Positions 1 to 9,062 of a stretch of 64,000 nucleotides of DNA are shown in pieces. The stretch lies in the NCBI RefSeq assembly GCF_030816115.1, contig NZ_JAUSXQ010000001.1, positions 4,383,001-4,447,000 on the forward strand, given 5' to 3'. The notes under the pieces are model-generated. The model ran no database searches, had not been told where the DNA came from, and worked only from the letters and a program-made list of their open reading frames with translations. Numbering within the stretch: position 1 is the stretch's first letter; each line of letters begins with the position of its first letter. Source of the DNA: Chryseobacterium sp. W4I1. Lineage in GTDB: Bacteria > Bacteroidota > Bacteroidia > Flavobacteriales > Weeksellaceae. The position numbers were made by a program, and so were the translations under genes.

Positions 1-122
1 TTCCAGTGCGAACCTCTGGTGTTTTGATAGAATACGGAATAATTGGCTAAAAGAATATTTAATTTTTCTGAAATGTTTTTACAGTCGGCTTCTTTCAGGC
101 CTATAATGCTTGCATTTTTCAT
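1..122 (-). CDS. dps: Dps-family ferritin-like DNA-binding protein, N-terminal part
   Basis: The gene is read on the minus strand and runs off the left edge, so only about 40 residues are present. The N-terminus begins MKNASIIGLKEAD and contains LNILLANYSVFYQNTRGSHWN, a segment typical of the first helix of Dps (starvation-induced mini-ferritin). The His of the HWN motif is a ferroxidase ligand in this family. Dps oxidises and stores iron and protects DNA in stationary phase. A TAnnTTTG box lies 30 bases upstream of the start. The assignment rests on this short segment only. Confidence 0.8.
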   Translation of the reverse strand, partial: MKNASIIGLKEADCKNISEKLNILLANYSVFYQNTRGSHW

Positions 123-151
123 ATTACTAAGTAGTTTATTAATGTGTATTA

Positions 152-159
152 CAAATTTA
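152..159 (-). promoter_or_regulatory. -7 element of the dps promoter
   Basis: The minus strand reads TAAATTTG, matching the Bacteroidota -7 consensus TAnnTTTG, about 30 bases upstream of the dps start codon. No convincing -33 element was identified. Confidence 0.5.
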
Positions 160-251
160 GTGAATTTTATGCCAAAGAGCTCCTGATCCTAATAGAAGAT
201 AACTATAAGAAAATTTTTAAAAACAGTTTGGAAGTATTAATATTGCAGGTT

Positions 252-1838
252 ATGAAAAGCTTTTTAATAACAGCATCAATTTTTTTGGGAATATGTTTCA
301 TCTATATTCTGTTAATGCTTTCCGGAACTGAAAACAATTTCACCTATGTTTTAGATGATGCCTATATTCATCTGGCAATGGCTAAAAATTTTGCTTTTCA
401 TGGTATGTGGGGTATAACGGAATATTCTTATTCTTCGTCTTCATCATCACCCTTATTTACATTTGTTTTAAGTGCTTTGATTTTTATTTTTGGAAATCAT
501 GAGCTCTTACCATTGATATTTAACTTTGGGTGTACCTTTTTTATTATTTATTTTCTGAACAGATATTATTCTGATCTTTTTAAGCAGAATAAGTCTATTG
601 TCTTTACGAGTATTTTCACCTTTTTATTTGCTTCCATTCATTTGCTTATTTTTTCGGGAATGGAGCATGTGCTTCAGGTGCTTGTTTTTATTATTAATAT
701 TTACTTCTTTGAAAAGTGGAGAATATGTGATTTCAAAAAATCATCCTATTCAGCCTGGTTCTATTGTACACTTGCTTTACTGGGGCTGATCCGTTTTGAA
801 AGTATGTTCTATTTTTTATCGCTTGCCTTTGTTTTTCTTTTACTGAGAAAATTTAAGCAAAGTGGCCTGTTATTATTCTTTGGCTTTCTTCCGGTTTTGG
901 TTTTTTGTTATTTTACTTATCAGAAAACTGGCTATCTTCTTCCTAATTCTGTGATGGTTAAAGGAACCAAGCTGGATTTAACCGGAGATTTACTGCAGCA
1001 GATAACCGATATCATTTTATATAAATTAATAAAACAACCTTATTTTCAGCTAGCAGCTTTTTTTCCACTATGTCTTGCTGCTTTTTTGCTTTTTAAGGAT
1101 TATAAAAATAAATTAACCTTCCATGATATAGTTTTAAATAACTTTCTTCTGATTGTATTAATTTTTAATTTATTTATCCAGGCTGTTTTTGGACAGTTTA
1201 CTAATTTCTATAGATATGAAGCTTATTTGTTGGTTGGTTTTTCAATGGTTATTATTCCAAAAGTAAAGAGCTTGTTTGTTCAGAAAAACTTTTTATTACA
1301 ACGATACAGGATTCCTGTAATTTTAATCGTATTAATATTGATGACACTGGTTCTTAAAGTAAATCTGGTCAATAAGCTGATTATAACAGGAAGCAAGAAT
1401 ATCTACGAACAGCAGATTCAGTCCACAAGATTTTTAAAAAAATATTACAACAATTCAAAAGTTGTTGCCAATGATATAGGGGCTATATGTTATTTTACAG
1501 ATATTCATCTGCTGGATGTTGCTGGATTAGGCTCAAAAGAAATGGTTCCTTTTAAAGTAAAACGAAAAGGACTAGATGATCAATTTGAAGAATTCCTGAA
1601 GCAGTTTTCTGCACAAAATCATTATCAGCTTGCTATAATATATGATGAATGGTTGAATGGCCATGTTCCCAAGAACTGGAAGAAGGTCGCTATTTTAAAA
1701 ATAAAAGATGTAAATGCTGTTTTAGGGAGGGATCATTTGTCTATTTATTCAGTAGACCCCAATATTCATTATTCCTTAAAACAAAATGTAAAGAGCTTTC
1801 ACTGGAACAAAAACATACAGGTAAAAATAATAGAATAA
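252..1838 (+). CDS. Polytopic membrane protein, GT-C glycosyltransferase-like
   Basis: The product is a membrane protein of 528 residues with roughly ten hydrophobic segments. The reading frame is open from 144, but Met at 252 directly precedes the first hydrophobic segment (MKSFLITASIFLGICFIYI), so that start is preferred. After the first segment comes a loop with DDAYIHLAMAKNF and a Ser-rich SSSSSSPLF stretch. A DD-containing first extracytoplasmic loop followed by SSPL is typical of GT-C enzymes that use polyprenyl-linked sugars. The C-terminal ~130 residues are soluble. The gene stands alone between dps and the str operon. Substrate is unknown, and a non-enzymatic role cannot be excluded. 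Confidence 0.6.
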   Translation: MKSFLITASIFLGICFIYILLMLSGTENNFTYVLDDAYIHLAMAKNFAFHGMWGITEYSYSSSSSSPLFTFVLSALIFIFGNHELLPLIFNFGCTFFIIYFLNRYYSDLFKQNKSIVFTSIFTFLFASIHLLIFSGMEHVLQVLVFIINIYFFEKWRICDFKKSSYSAWFYCTLALLGLIRFESMFYFLSLAFVFLLLRKFKQSGLLLFFGFLPVLVFCYFTYQKTGYLLPNSVMVKGTKLDLTGDLLQQITDIILYKLIKQPYFQLAAFFPLCLAAFLLFKDYKNKLTFHDIVLNNFLLIVLIFNLFIQAVFGQFTNFYRYEAYLLVGFSMVIIPKVKSLFVQKNFLLQRYRIPVILIVLILMTLVLKVNLVNKLIITGSKNIYEQQIQSTRFLKKYYNNSKVVANDIGAICYFTDIHLLDVAGLGSKEMVPFKVKRKGLDDQFEEFLKQFSAQNHYQLAIIYDEWLNGHVPKNWKKVAILKIKDVNAVLGRDHLSIYSVDPNIHYSLKQNVKSFHWNKNIQVKIIE

Positions 1839-1871
1839 AATTTTACAATTATTTAATAGATAGTCTTTAAA

Positions 1872-1903
1872 GAGAAAATGTCGTTTCTTTTTTGCATTTT
1901 CTC
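1872..1903 (+). terminator. Possible weak hairpin after the membrane protein gene
   Basis: GAGAAAATG at 1872-1880 can pair with CATTTTCTC at 1895-1903 around a 14-base loop. The stem is AU-rich and no clear T-tract follows, so termination here is doubtful. Confidence 0.25.
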
Positions 1904-1987
1904 AATATACATCAGCAGTCTCATATTTGGCTGTTAAGACACAAGATCTTTTTCATCTAAGTGTTTGATTTTAATTTTTCTATAAGT

Positions 1988-2018
1988 TTTGTAGATTGGA
2001 AAAATATTCCTATTTTTG
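1988..2018 (+). promoter_or_regulatory. Promoter of the str operon (rpsL)
   Basis: TTTG at 1988-1991 and TATTTTTG at 2011-2018 are separated by 19 bases, a full match to the Bacteroidota consensus. Transcription should start near 2025, leaving a leader of only about 18 bases before rpsL, so no structured leader is expected. Confidence 0.75.
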
Positions 2019-2042
2019 CACCCTAAAATAAAAAGCAATTAA

Positions 2043-2456
2043 ATGCCTACTATTCAACAATTAGTAAGAAAAGGAAGAGCCACGCTTGCCAAGAAGAGCA
2101 AATCGGCTGCCCTTGATTCTTGTCCACAAAGACGTGGTGTATGTACGAGAGTATATACTACTACACCGAAGAAACCTAACTCTGCACTTAGAAAAGTAGC
2201 AAGGGTAAGACTTTCTAACGGTAAAGAAGTGAATGCCTATATCCCGGGCGAAGGACATAATCTACAGGAGCACTCGATAGTATTGGTTAGAGGCGGAAGG
2301 GTGAAAGACCTACCGGGAGTACGTTACCACATCGTAAGAGGTGCTTTAGACACTGCAGGTGTAAGTGGAAGAACACAGAGAAGATCGAAGTACGGAGCTA
2401 AGAGACCTAAACCAGGACAAGCAGCTGCTGCCCCTGCAAAAGGAAAGAAAAAGTAA
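2043..2456 (+). CDS. rpsL: 30S ribosomal protein S12
   Basis: S12 sits at the decoding centre of the small subunit. The 137-residue protein carries the conserved [19 protein letters not shown] block and the [10 protein letters not shown] loop. Lys43 and Lys88, the usual sites of streptomycin-resistance changes, are both the wild-type lysine, and Asp89 (the methylthiolation target in other bacteria) is present. The C-terminus ends in an Ala/Lys-rich tail after KRPKPGQ. It is the first gene of the str operon, 23 bases before rpsG. Confidence 0.97.
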   Translation: MPTIQQLVRKGRATLAKKSKSAALDSCPQRRGVCTRVYTTTPKKPNSALRKVARVRLSNGKEVNAYIPGEGHNLQEHSIVLVRGGRVKDLPGVRYHIVRGALDTAGVSGRTQRRSKYGAKRPKPGQAAAAPAKGKKK

Positions 2457-2479
2457 TCATTAAATAAGGTACAGAAGCA

Positions 2480-2956
2480 ATGAGAAAGACAAAAGCGAAA
2501 AAAAGACCGTTGTTACCAGATCCGAAGTTTAATGATCAATTGGTAACGAGATTCGTAAACAACTTAATGCTTGACGGTAAAAAGTCAATCGCATTCAAAA
2601 TTTTCTATGATGCATTAGATATCGTAGAAACTAAAAAAGGTGAAACTGAGAAAACAGCCCTTGAAATCTGGAAAGATGCATTAACAAACGTTATGCCTCA
2701 CGTAGAAGTACGTTCTAGAAGAGTAGGTGGAGCTAACTTCCAGATCCCTATGCCAATCAGAGCTGATAGAAAAATTTCTATGGCAATGAAATGGTTAATT
2801 AGCTACTCTAAAAAGAGAAATGATAAGTCTATGGCTTTGAAATTAGCTAACGAAGTAGTAGCCGCTTCAAGAGAAGAAGGTGCTGCTTACAAAAAGAAAT
2901 CTGATACTCACAAGATGGCGGAAGCTAACAAAGCTTTCTCACACTTTAAATTCTAA
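2480..2956 (+). CDS. rpsG: 30S ribosomal protein S7
   Basis: S7 nucleates assembly of the 30S head and contacts E-site tRNA. The 158-residue length is normal and the sequence [19 protein letters not shown] with downstream [16 protein letters not shown] is diagnostic. In E. coli, S7 represses its own operon; no comparable inter-cistronic hairpin is evident in the 23 bases between rpsL and rpsG. fusA begins 8 bases after the stop. Confidence 0.97.
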   Translation: MRKTKAKKRPLLPDPKFNDQLVTRFVNNLMLDGKKSIAFKIFYDALDIVETKKGETEKTALEIWKDALTNVMPHVEVRSRRVGGANFQIPMPIRADRKISMAMKWLISYSKKRNDKSMALKLANEVVAASREEGAAYKKKSDTHKMAEANKAFSHFKF

Positions 2957-2963
2957 TTAGAAA

Positions 2964-5081
2964 ATGAGTAGAGATCTTAAATTTACAAGAAACATTGGTA
3001 TTGCTGCGCACATTGATGCCGGTAAAACTACCACTACAGAAAGAATTTTATTCTATACAGGGGTTAACCATAAAATTGGTGAGGTTCACGATGGTGCATC
3101 TACAATGGACTGGATGGAGCAAGAAGCAGAAAGAGGTATTACTATTACTTCTGCAGCGACTACTTGTAACTGGAACTTCCCAACTGACCAGGGTAAAATC
3201 TTACCTGAAAGTAAATCTTACCACTTCAACATCATCGATACACCGGGACACGTTGACTTCACAGTAGAAGTAAACAGATCTTTAAGAGTATTGGATGGAT
3301 TGGTATTCTTGTTCTCTGCAGTAGATGGAGTAGAGCCTCAGTCTGAAACAAACTGGAGACTTGCTGACAACTACAAAGTTGCTAGAATGGGATTTGTAAA
3401 CAAAATGGACAGACAAGGTGCTGACTTCCTTAACGTGGTAAACCAGGTTAAGACTATGTTAGGATCTAATGCAGTTCCAATCGTTTTACCAATCGGTGCT
3501 GAAGAAGATTTCAAAGGTGTTGTAGACTTAATTAAAAACAGAGCTATCGTTTGGGACGAAGCAGGACAAGGAGCTACTTTTGAAGTAGTGCCAATTCCTG
3601 AAGATATGAAGGCTGAAGTTCTGGAATACAGAGAGAAATTAGTTGAAGCTGTTGCTGATTATGATGATACTTTGATGGAGAAATTCTTCGAAGATCCAGA
3701 TTCAATCTCAGAAGACGAAATCAACGAAGCTCTTAGAAAAGCTACTATTGATCTTTCTATTATCCCAATGACTTGTGGTTCTTCATTCAAGAATAAAGGA
3801 GTACAGTTTATGTTGGATGCAGTATGTAAATACTTGCCTTCTCCATTAGATAAAGATGATATCAAAGGTACTGATCCAAGAACAGATCTTGATATTACAA
3901 GAAAACCAGACGTAAACGAGCCTTTCGCGGCTTTGGCATTTAAGATTGCTACTGACCCATTCGTGGGAAGACTGGCATTCTTCAGAGCATACTCTGGAAG
4001 ACTAGATGCAGGTTCTTATATCTTGAACACCCGTTCAGGAGATAAAGAAAGAATCTCAAGAATCTATCAGATGCACGCTAACAAGCAAAATCCTGTAGAA
4101 TATATTGAAGCAGGAGATATTGGTGCAGCGGTAGGTTTCAAATCTATCAAAACTGGTGATACAATGTGTGATGAGAAACACCCTATCGTTCTTGAATCGA
4201 TGGTTTTCCCTGATCCGGTAATTGGTATCGCTGTTGAGCCTAAAACTAAGGCAGACCAGGATAAAATGGGTAACGCTCTAGCTAAACTAGCTGAAGAAGA
4301 TCCTACTTTCCAGGTTAAAACTGACGAAGCTTCTGGTCAAACGATTATCTCAGGAATGGGTGAACTTCACCTTGACATTCTTGTAGATCGTATGAAAAGA
4401 GAATTTAAAGTAGAAGTTAACCAGGGACAGCCTCAGGTAGAATACAAAGAAAATCTTACAAGAGTTGCTCAGCACAGAGAAGTTTACAAAAAACAATCTG
4501 GTGGTAAAGGTAAATTTGCTGATATCGTATTCGAACTTGGACCAGCTGACGAAGGTAAAATAGGTCTTGAATTTATTAACGAGATCAAAGGTGGTAACGT
4601 TCCTAGAGAATTTGTTCCTGCTATTGAAAAAGGCTTTAAAGCTGCAATGAAAAACGGTCCTTTGGCTGGTTTCGAAGTTGAAGGTATTAAAGTAGTTCTT
4701 AAAGACGGATCTTTCCACGCAGTGGATTCTGATGCACTTTCTTTTGAAATGGCTGCTAAATTAGGATTTAAAGAAGCGGGACGTGCTGCTAAGCCAGTAA
4801 TCATGGAGCCTATTATGAAACTGGAGGTTGTAACTCCGGAAGAATATATGGGTAATATCATTGGTGACCTTAACAAGAGAAGAGGTACCATCAGTGGTCA
4901 GGAAGAGAAAAACGGAGCTGTTGTAATCAAAGGTTCTGTTCCACTTTCTGAAATGTTTGGATATGTAACTACTCTAAGAACACTTTCATCAGGAAGAGCT
5001 ACTTCTTCTATGGAATTAGAGAAATACCAGGCTACTCCACAAAACGTTGCTGAAGAAATCATTGCTAAAGCAAAAGGTTAA
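2964..5081 (+). CDS. fusA: Elongation factor G
   Basis: EF-G is the GTPase that drives ribosomal translocation and, with RRF, ribosome recycling. The 705-residue protein has the P-loop [19 protein letters not shown] near residues 15-33, switch [10 protein letters not shown], and the NKMDRQGAD guanine-specificity motif, then domains II to V ([18 protein letters not shown] is the domain III signature). It belongs to the str operon between rpsG and rpsJ; the usual tuf gene is not present between fusA and rpsJ. Confidence 0.97.
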   Translation: MSRDLKFTRNIGIAAHIDAGKTTTTERILFYTGVNHKIGEVHDGASTMDWMEQEAERGITITSAATTCNWNFPTDQGKILPESKSYHFNIIDTPGHVDFTVEVNRSLRVLDGLVFLFSAVDGVEPQSETNWRLADNYKVARMGFVNKMDRQGADFLNVVNQVKTMLGSNAVPIVLPIGAEEDFKGVVDLIKNRAIVWDEAGQGATFEVVPIPEDMKAEVLEYREKLVEAVADYDDTLMEKFFEDPDSISEDEINEALRKATIDLSIIPMTCGSSFKNKGVQFMLDAVCKYLPSPLDKDDIKGTDPRTDLDITRKPDVNEPFAALAFKIATDPFVGRLAFFRAYSGRLDAGSYILNTRSGDKERISRIYQMHANKQNPVEYIEAGDIGAAVGFKSIKTGDTMCDEKHPIVLESMVFPDPVIGIAVEPKTKADQDKMGNALAKLAEEDPTFQVKTDEASGQTIISGMGELHLDILVDRMKREFKVEVNQGQPQVEYKENLTRVAQHREVYKKQSGGKGKFADIVFELGPADEGKIGLEFINEIKGGNVPREFVPAIEKGFKAAMKNGPLAGFEVEGIKVVLKDGSFHAVDSDALSFEMAAKLGFKEAGRAAKPVIMEPIMKLEVVTPEEYMGNIIGDLNKRRGTISGQEEKNGAVVIKGSVPLSEMFGYVTTLRTLSSGRATSSMELEKYQATPQNVAEEIIAKAKG

Positions 5082-5098
5082 TTTTTTAAACTAAAGAA

Positions 5099-5404
5099 AT
5101 GTCACAAAGAATCAGAATAAAACTAAAATCTTACGATTACAACTTGGTAGACAAGTCTGCTGAGAAAATCGTAAAAACGGTAAAGGCTACTGGTGCTGTT
5201 GTAAACGGACCAATTCCATTGCCAACTAATAAGAGAATCTTCACTGTGTTGAGATCTCCTCACGTAAACAAGAAAGCTAGAGAACAGTTCCAACTTTCTG
5301 CTCACAAGAGATTGATGGATATCTACTCTTCTTCTTCTAAAACTGTTGATGCTCTAATGAAGTTAGAGTTACCAAGCGGTGTAGACGTTGAAATTAAAGT
5401 GTGA
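5099..5404 (+). CDS. rpsJ: 30S ribosomal protein S10
   Basis: S10 (NusE) is a component of the 30S head and of transcription antitermination complexes. The 101 residues include [21 protein letters not shown], the [10 protein letters not shown] loop and [13 protein letters not shown]. In most bacteria rpsJ is immediately followed by rplC. Here a strong terminator follows 28 bases after the stop and rplC lies 15.8 kb away, so rpsJ is the last gene of the str operon. Confidence 0.97.
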   Translation: MSQRIRIKLKSYDYNLVDKSAEKIVKTVKATGAVVNGPIPLPTNKRIFTVLRSPHVNKKAREQFQLSAHKRLMDIYSSSSKTVDALMKLELPSGVDVEIKV

Positions 5405-5432
5405 TAATTGCATACTTGCAATAATTATAGAA

Positions 5433-5462
5433 TCCGTTCCTTTTTAGGGACGGATTTTTTTT
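5433..5462 (+). terminator. Intrinsic terminator of the str operon
   Basis: TCCGTTCC at 5433-5440 pairs with GGGACGGA at 5447-5454 (8 bp, one G-U pair) around a 6-base loop, followed directly by eight T residues. It ends the rpsL-rpsG-fusA-rpsJ transcript. Confidence 0.85.
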
Positions 5463-5726
5463 GTGTAAAGTTTGAGGAAGAAAGATATTCCAACTTCTGA
5501 AACTTAGGACTTATATTTAAAAGTAAACTTGTTACTGTTTATTCTTCTTTTTCATTTCGCCTTTTTTACAGAAAAGTCTACTTTATAGGCTACCTTTTAA
5601 TGATGCTCCGGTATCATTAAGGGATCTTTACAACATCTCCAGACCCATTTATAATCTGATAATGATTGGCCCCATCAATGTGAGATATGTCACCTGTGTT
5701 TATTTATTTAGAATTAATAAAAATAA
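5463..5726. other. Intergenic region between rpsJ and the siderophore receptor gene
   Basis: No gene is seen. A compact hairpin occupies 5598-5619: TAATGATGC pairs with GTATCATTA around a TCCG tetraloop. GATAATGAT at 5658-5666 matches half of a Fur box but has no second half. Nothing else stands out. Confidence 0.4.
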
Positions 5727-5734
5727 TAATTTTG
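5727..5734 (+). promoter_or_regulatory. -7 element upstream of the TonB siderophore receptor
   Basis: TAATTTTG matches TAnnTTTG and lies 14 bases before the ATG at 5749, implying a very short leader. This also argues against the longer reading frame that would start at 5662. Confidence 0.5.
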
Positions 5735-5748
5735 TAAAAAAATATCAG

Positions 5749-8010
5749 ATGAATAAAGTAGTATCCTTTTCTCTGCTTGTATTGGGTGGGGCTTTTGTAA
5801 ACGCACAGCAAGTGAATGATTCTATTAAAAAATCAAAAGAGATTGATGAAGTAGAACTATTTGGTGAAAAAAAGAAGCAGCCTGTAGGTCTGGAAGCTAT
5901 TACCAGGCTCCCTTTGAAAACCAGAGATCAGATTCAGAGTATTTCAGTGATCTCCCATAAGGCAATTGAAGAGCTGGGAGCGCTTACCGTAACTGATGTT
6001 GCTAAAAACGTACCGGGTGTAACCCTATTCTCAAGCTATGGAGGAGGCAGTGAAAGTATGTCTGTCAGAGGATACCGGGGAGTACCTGTATTGAAAAACG
6101 GAGTTCAGATGGATTCAGATTTCCGTACTGCAGGAATGATCACGGATATGCAGGGTGTTGAAAGCATCCAGGTGATTAAAGGGTCAGCAGCCGTAAGTCA
6201 GGGAATCGGAAACGGATTAGGTTCTGCAGGAGGGGTTATCAACGTGGTAACCAAAAGACCCCAGTTTATTGATCAGACTAACGTAGGATTTCGTTATGGG
6301 AGCTGGGACTTTTACAGACCAACAGTAGATTTTCAAAGAGTTCTTGATTCTCAGGGTAAAGTAGCCGTGAGGTTCAATGGAGCTTATCAGAAGAACAATT
6401 CTTTCAGATCGCATGTTGAGGGAGAGAGAATTTACATCAATCCATCCGTATCTTACCGTCCTGATGATAAAACTGAAATCAATGTAGAGATGGATTATCT
6501 TCATGATAACCGTACTCCGGACAGAGGAACGATTAATACGGCACCTGGCGATGTAGAAGCATTATATCATATGCCCAAAGGTAAATTCTTAGGTTACACT
6601 TCTGATTACTCAAAAACAGAAACCTTTAATTTTGCTACAACTGTGGTTCGTAAACTTACTGATAAATTAAAGGTAAGAGCAGCATTTATTAATTCTACAA
6701 GCAGTTCAGACAGTGAGGCTTCTTCAATATCGTTACCAACCGGAGAAACGAATTATAATATAAGACAGCACACCATCGGAAAATCTCAGGGAGAAGATAT
6801 CAATAAAGTTTTACAGTTGGACTTTATCGGTGAACAGATTAAAACAGGTTTCATTAATCATACTTTTCAGGTTGGTTTCGACTGGAGAGAGACGGAAACA
6901 TCTTCTGTGACTTATGAAGCATATAAAAACTCTATTGCTCCGGAAAACTTAATTACTGCACGTCCTACAAAAATAGGAAGTGTAAACTATGATGCCAATC
7001 CTTTGGATATTTTTGATGTTGTAAACGGAACAATACCGAACCAGATTCCAGGAAATGTGATCTATAAAAACCTTGGCCGTTCCAATCCTGTACTTACACC
7101 AAGCATCGGAGCCATGGCGCAGGATGTAATGTCTATCGGTAAATATTTGAAAGCCCATTTGGGAATAAGATACAGCAGACTGAACGGATCTGCTAATGAA
7201 ACGGTGGATACTTGGAACCCTTCTTTTGGATTGATTGTTTCACCCATTCAGAATATCAACGTTTTCGGATCATACACTACCACCACTTCTTTAAGAGCTT
7301 CCAATAATGTCCTGCAGGTAGGCGGACTGGTAGGAGCGTCGCATACAAAACAATGGGAAGCCGGTGTTAAATCAGACTGGTTCAATGAACGTTTAAGATT
7401 CAATGTTACATTGTTTGATATTAATACAGATAACCTGTCATTCCAGATTCTGGACGCCAATTATCAGCCGATAAAGGACAATAAAAACAATATTCTTTAC
7501 GGACTTGCCGGTAATCTCAGAAGAAAGGGGATGGAGGTAGAACTTATCGGAAGAATTTTACCCAATCTTCAGGTAATGTCCGGATGGGCGTATCTGGATG
7601 CTCAATATCAGGACAGCCCTGCTTACATCAACGGTTCTGCTCCGATGAATGCTCCCAAGCATACTGCAAACGGATGGTTGAATTATAAATTTATTACAGG
7701 AGCTTTAACAGGTCTGGATGTTGGAGCCGGAATTTATTATGTAGGAAAAAGACCGGTTGACGAATGGACTCAGAAAACATTTACTGCAGGTCACCTTAAC
7801 AGCGTAAAAGCAGGAGACAAACCTTTCGATATGCCGGAATATACTACCGTAGATGCCCAGGTAGGATATACCCTTAAAAATGGAATGGGCTTAAGAGTAT
7901 TTATGAATAATATTTTTGATTCTGTAGGATACAGCTCTTACTTCAGAGGCGGTTATATAGACCAGATCCAGCCTAGGAACTTTGCTGTACAGGTAAACTA
8001 TAAATTCTAA
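5749..8010 (+). CDS. TonB-dependent siderophore receptor
   Basis: This outer-membrane gated channel imports ferric-siderophores using TonB energy. The 753-residue protein begins with a signal peptide (MNKVVSFSLLVLGGAFVNAQ). An N-terminal plug follows (VISHKAIEELGALTVTDV, then MSVRGYRG and GVESIQVIKGSAAVSQG), then a 22-strand-type barrel ending in the aromatic VQVNYKF. No carboxypeptidase-like extension is present. The frame is open upstream to 5662, but only the start at 5749 gives a signal peptide. A small lipoprotein follows after 16 bases and an iron permease after that, supporting an iron role. The ligand cannot be read from sequence. Confidence 0.88.
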   Translation: MNKVVSFSLLVLGGAFVNAQQVNDSIKKSKEIDEVELFGEKKKQPVGLEAITRLPLKTRDQIQSISVISHKAIEELGALTVTDVAKNVPGVTLFSSYGGGSESMSVRGYRGVPVLKNGVQMDSDFRTAGMITDMQGVESIQVIKGSAAVSQGIGNGLGSAGGVINVVTKRPQFIDQTNVGFRYGSWDFYRPTVDFQRVLDSQGKVAVRFNGAYQKNNSFRSHVEGERIYINPSVSYRPDDKTEINVEMDYLHDNRTPDRGTINTAPGDVEALYHMPKGKFLGYTSDYSKTETFNFATTVVRKLTDKLKVRAAFINSTSSSDSEASSISLPTGETNYNIRQHTIGKSQGEDINKVLQLDFIGEQIKTGFINHTFQVGFDWRETETSSVTYEAYKNSIAPENLITARPTKIGSVNYDANPLDIFDVVNGTIPNQIPGNVIYKNLGRSNPVLTPSIGAMAQDVMSIGKYLKAHLGIRYSRLNGSANETVDTWNPSFGLIVSPIQNINVFGSYTTTTSLRASNNVLQVGGLVGASHTKQWEAGVKSDWFNERLRFNVTLFDINTDNLSFQILDANYQPIKDNKNNILYGLAGNLRRKGMEVELIGRILPNLQVMSGWAYLDAQYQDSPAYINGSAPMNAPKHTANGWLNYKFITGALTGLDVGAGIYYVGKRPVDEWTQKTFTAGHLNSVKAGDKPFDMPEYTTVDAQVGYTLKNGMGLRVFMNNIFDSVGYSSYFRGGYIDQIQPRNFAVQVNYKF

Positions 8011-8026
8011 CCACAAATTATTCATT

Positions 8027-8266
8027 ATGAAAAACATAAAAATAATAGCATCCGCTCTGGTATTGGCAATAGCGCCGGTTTCATGTTCTTCCGATACGGA
8101 TCTTTCAGAGGAAGAAATAAAAGCAGCCAATGAAGCAATGAAATATCACAATCCATACCAATGGAACAACTGGCCACAGAATACCTGGAATAATGGAATG
8201 CATGGCACAAAAAGGATACAATTCGGGAAAGATCTTCCTTCAGCCAATTTACAAAGCTTTCAATAA
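8027..8266 (+). CDS. Small Trp/Asn-rich lipoprotein downstream of siderophore receptor
   Basis: The 79-residue product has a lipoprotein signal peptide with lipobox APVSC (Cys20), followed by an acidic stretch (DTDLSEEEIKAANEAMKYH) and a Trp/Asn-rich segment (PYQWNNWPQNTWNNGMHGT). It starts 16 bases after the receptor gene and probably shares its transcript, which ends at the hairpin at 8327. No family is recognised. A small lipoprotein co-transcribed with a TonB receptor may act as a surface-exposed accessory binder or lid; that is inference. Confidence 0.65.
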   Translation: MKNIKIIASALVLAIAPVSCSSDTDLSEEEIKAANEAMKYHNPYQWNNWPQNTWNNGMHGTKRIQFGKDLPSANLQSFQ

Positions 8267-8326
8267 CCCGAAAGACTAATATTTAGGAAAGATAAAAACA
8301 ATTCATTCATATCAAATTTTAATTAG

Positions 8327-8363
8327 AAAACATTAAGGCAGTACTTCTGTCTTAATGTTTTTG
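8327..8363 (+). terminator. Intrinsic terminator after the receptor-lipoprotein pair
   Basis: AAAACATTAAGGCAG pairs with CTGTCTTAATGTTTT (one G-U pair) around a 5-base loop, followed by a T-rich run. Confidence 0.8.
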
Positions 8364-8529
8364 TTTTTTTCCATCCATATTAAATGACAAGTTAAGAGAG
8401 AGATGCTATACCTCTTTAATCCATTCAAAAGTTTCATGATCATTCTCCTGTACTTCTTTTAAATCTGAACTTTCTTATTTCCCGATTCAAGTTAATTCAA
8501 TACATTTATTCATTAAAAGAATTGAAATT

Positions 8530-9027
8530 ATGAGCCATAAAAACAATAATCTGTTTGAAAAATTTTCAGACTGGGCAACCAAATTTACAGGAAGTTCATA
8601 TGCGTTTATCGGAGCAGTGCTTGTAGTCGTAGTCTGGGCAGCTTCCGGACCTGTTTTTAACTATTCGGAAACATGGCAGCTTGTGATTAATACGGGAACA
8701 ACTATTATTACCTTTCTCATGGTATTCCTTATTCAGAAAGCACAGAACAAAGATTCAAAAGCCATACAGATCAAACTGAACGAGCTGATTGCCGCCCATG
8801 AAAAAGCAAGCAACAGAATTGTAGATATTGAAGATCTTACCGAAAAGGAGCTGGATCAGCTTCACTGCTATTATGAAGAACTGGCCAAGTTCGCCAAAGA
8901 AGATGCAGATATCCACACTTCCCATTCTATAGATGCTGCCCAGAGAAATCAGGATTATAAATATGAATTCTTTAAGCATAAACATGAAGAATGGCTTCAG
9001 AAAAAAGAACAAAAAAAGGAATCGTAA
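8530..9027 (+). CDS. Low-affinity iron permease family protein
   Basis: The 165-residue protein resembles the low-affinity iron permease family (Pfam PF04120). It starts with an amphipathic FEKFSDWATKFTGS motif, then two transmembrane helices (YAFIGAVLVVVVWAASGPVF and WQLVINTGTTIITFLMVFLI) followed by QKAQNKDSKAIQIKLNELI, the conserved family motif. The C-terminal half is a charged helical tail ending in Lys/Glu. Bacterial members are short and their transport activity is poorly established. It has its own transcription unit ending in a terminator that overlaps its stop codon. The proximity to the siderophore receptor fits an iron-related role. Confidence 0.8.
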   Translation: MSHKNNNLFEKFSDWATKFTGSSYAFIGAVLVVVVWAASGPVFNYSETWQLVINTGTTIITFLMVFLIQKAQNKDSKAIQIKLNELIAAHEKASNRIVDIEDLTEKELDQLHCYYEELAKFAKEDADIHTSHSIDAAQRNQDYKYEFFKHKHEEWLQKKEQKKES

Positions 9028-9039
9028 TGATTCCTTTTT
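9012..9039 (+). terminator. Terminator overlapping the iron permease stop codon
   Basis: AAAAAGGAATC before the stop pairs perfectly with GATTCCTTTTT (9028-9038) around a 5-base loop containing the TAA. It is near-symmetrical and may also act on the converging minus-strand operon. Confidence 0.75.
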
Positions 9040-9062
9040 CTTGTTTAATTAAATGTCAAAAA

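Noticed and set aside
144..251. A 36-residue N-terminal extension of the GT-C-like protein
   Set aside because: The extension is hydrophilic and overlaps the dps promoter; Met at 252 directly begins the first membrane helix.
5656..5668. GATAATGAT match to half a Fur box upstream of the siderophore receptor
   Set aside because: Only nine bases of the 19-base consensus match, the second half is unrelated, and the site is about 60 bases upstream of the predicted -7 box.
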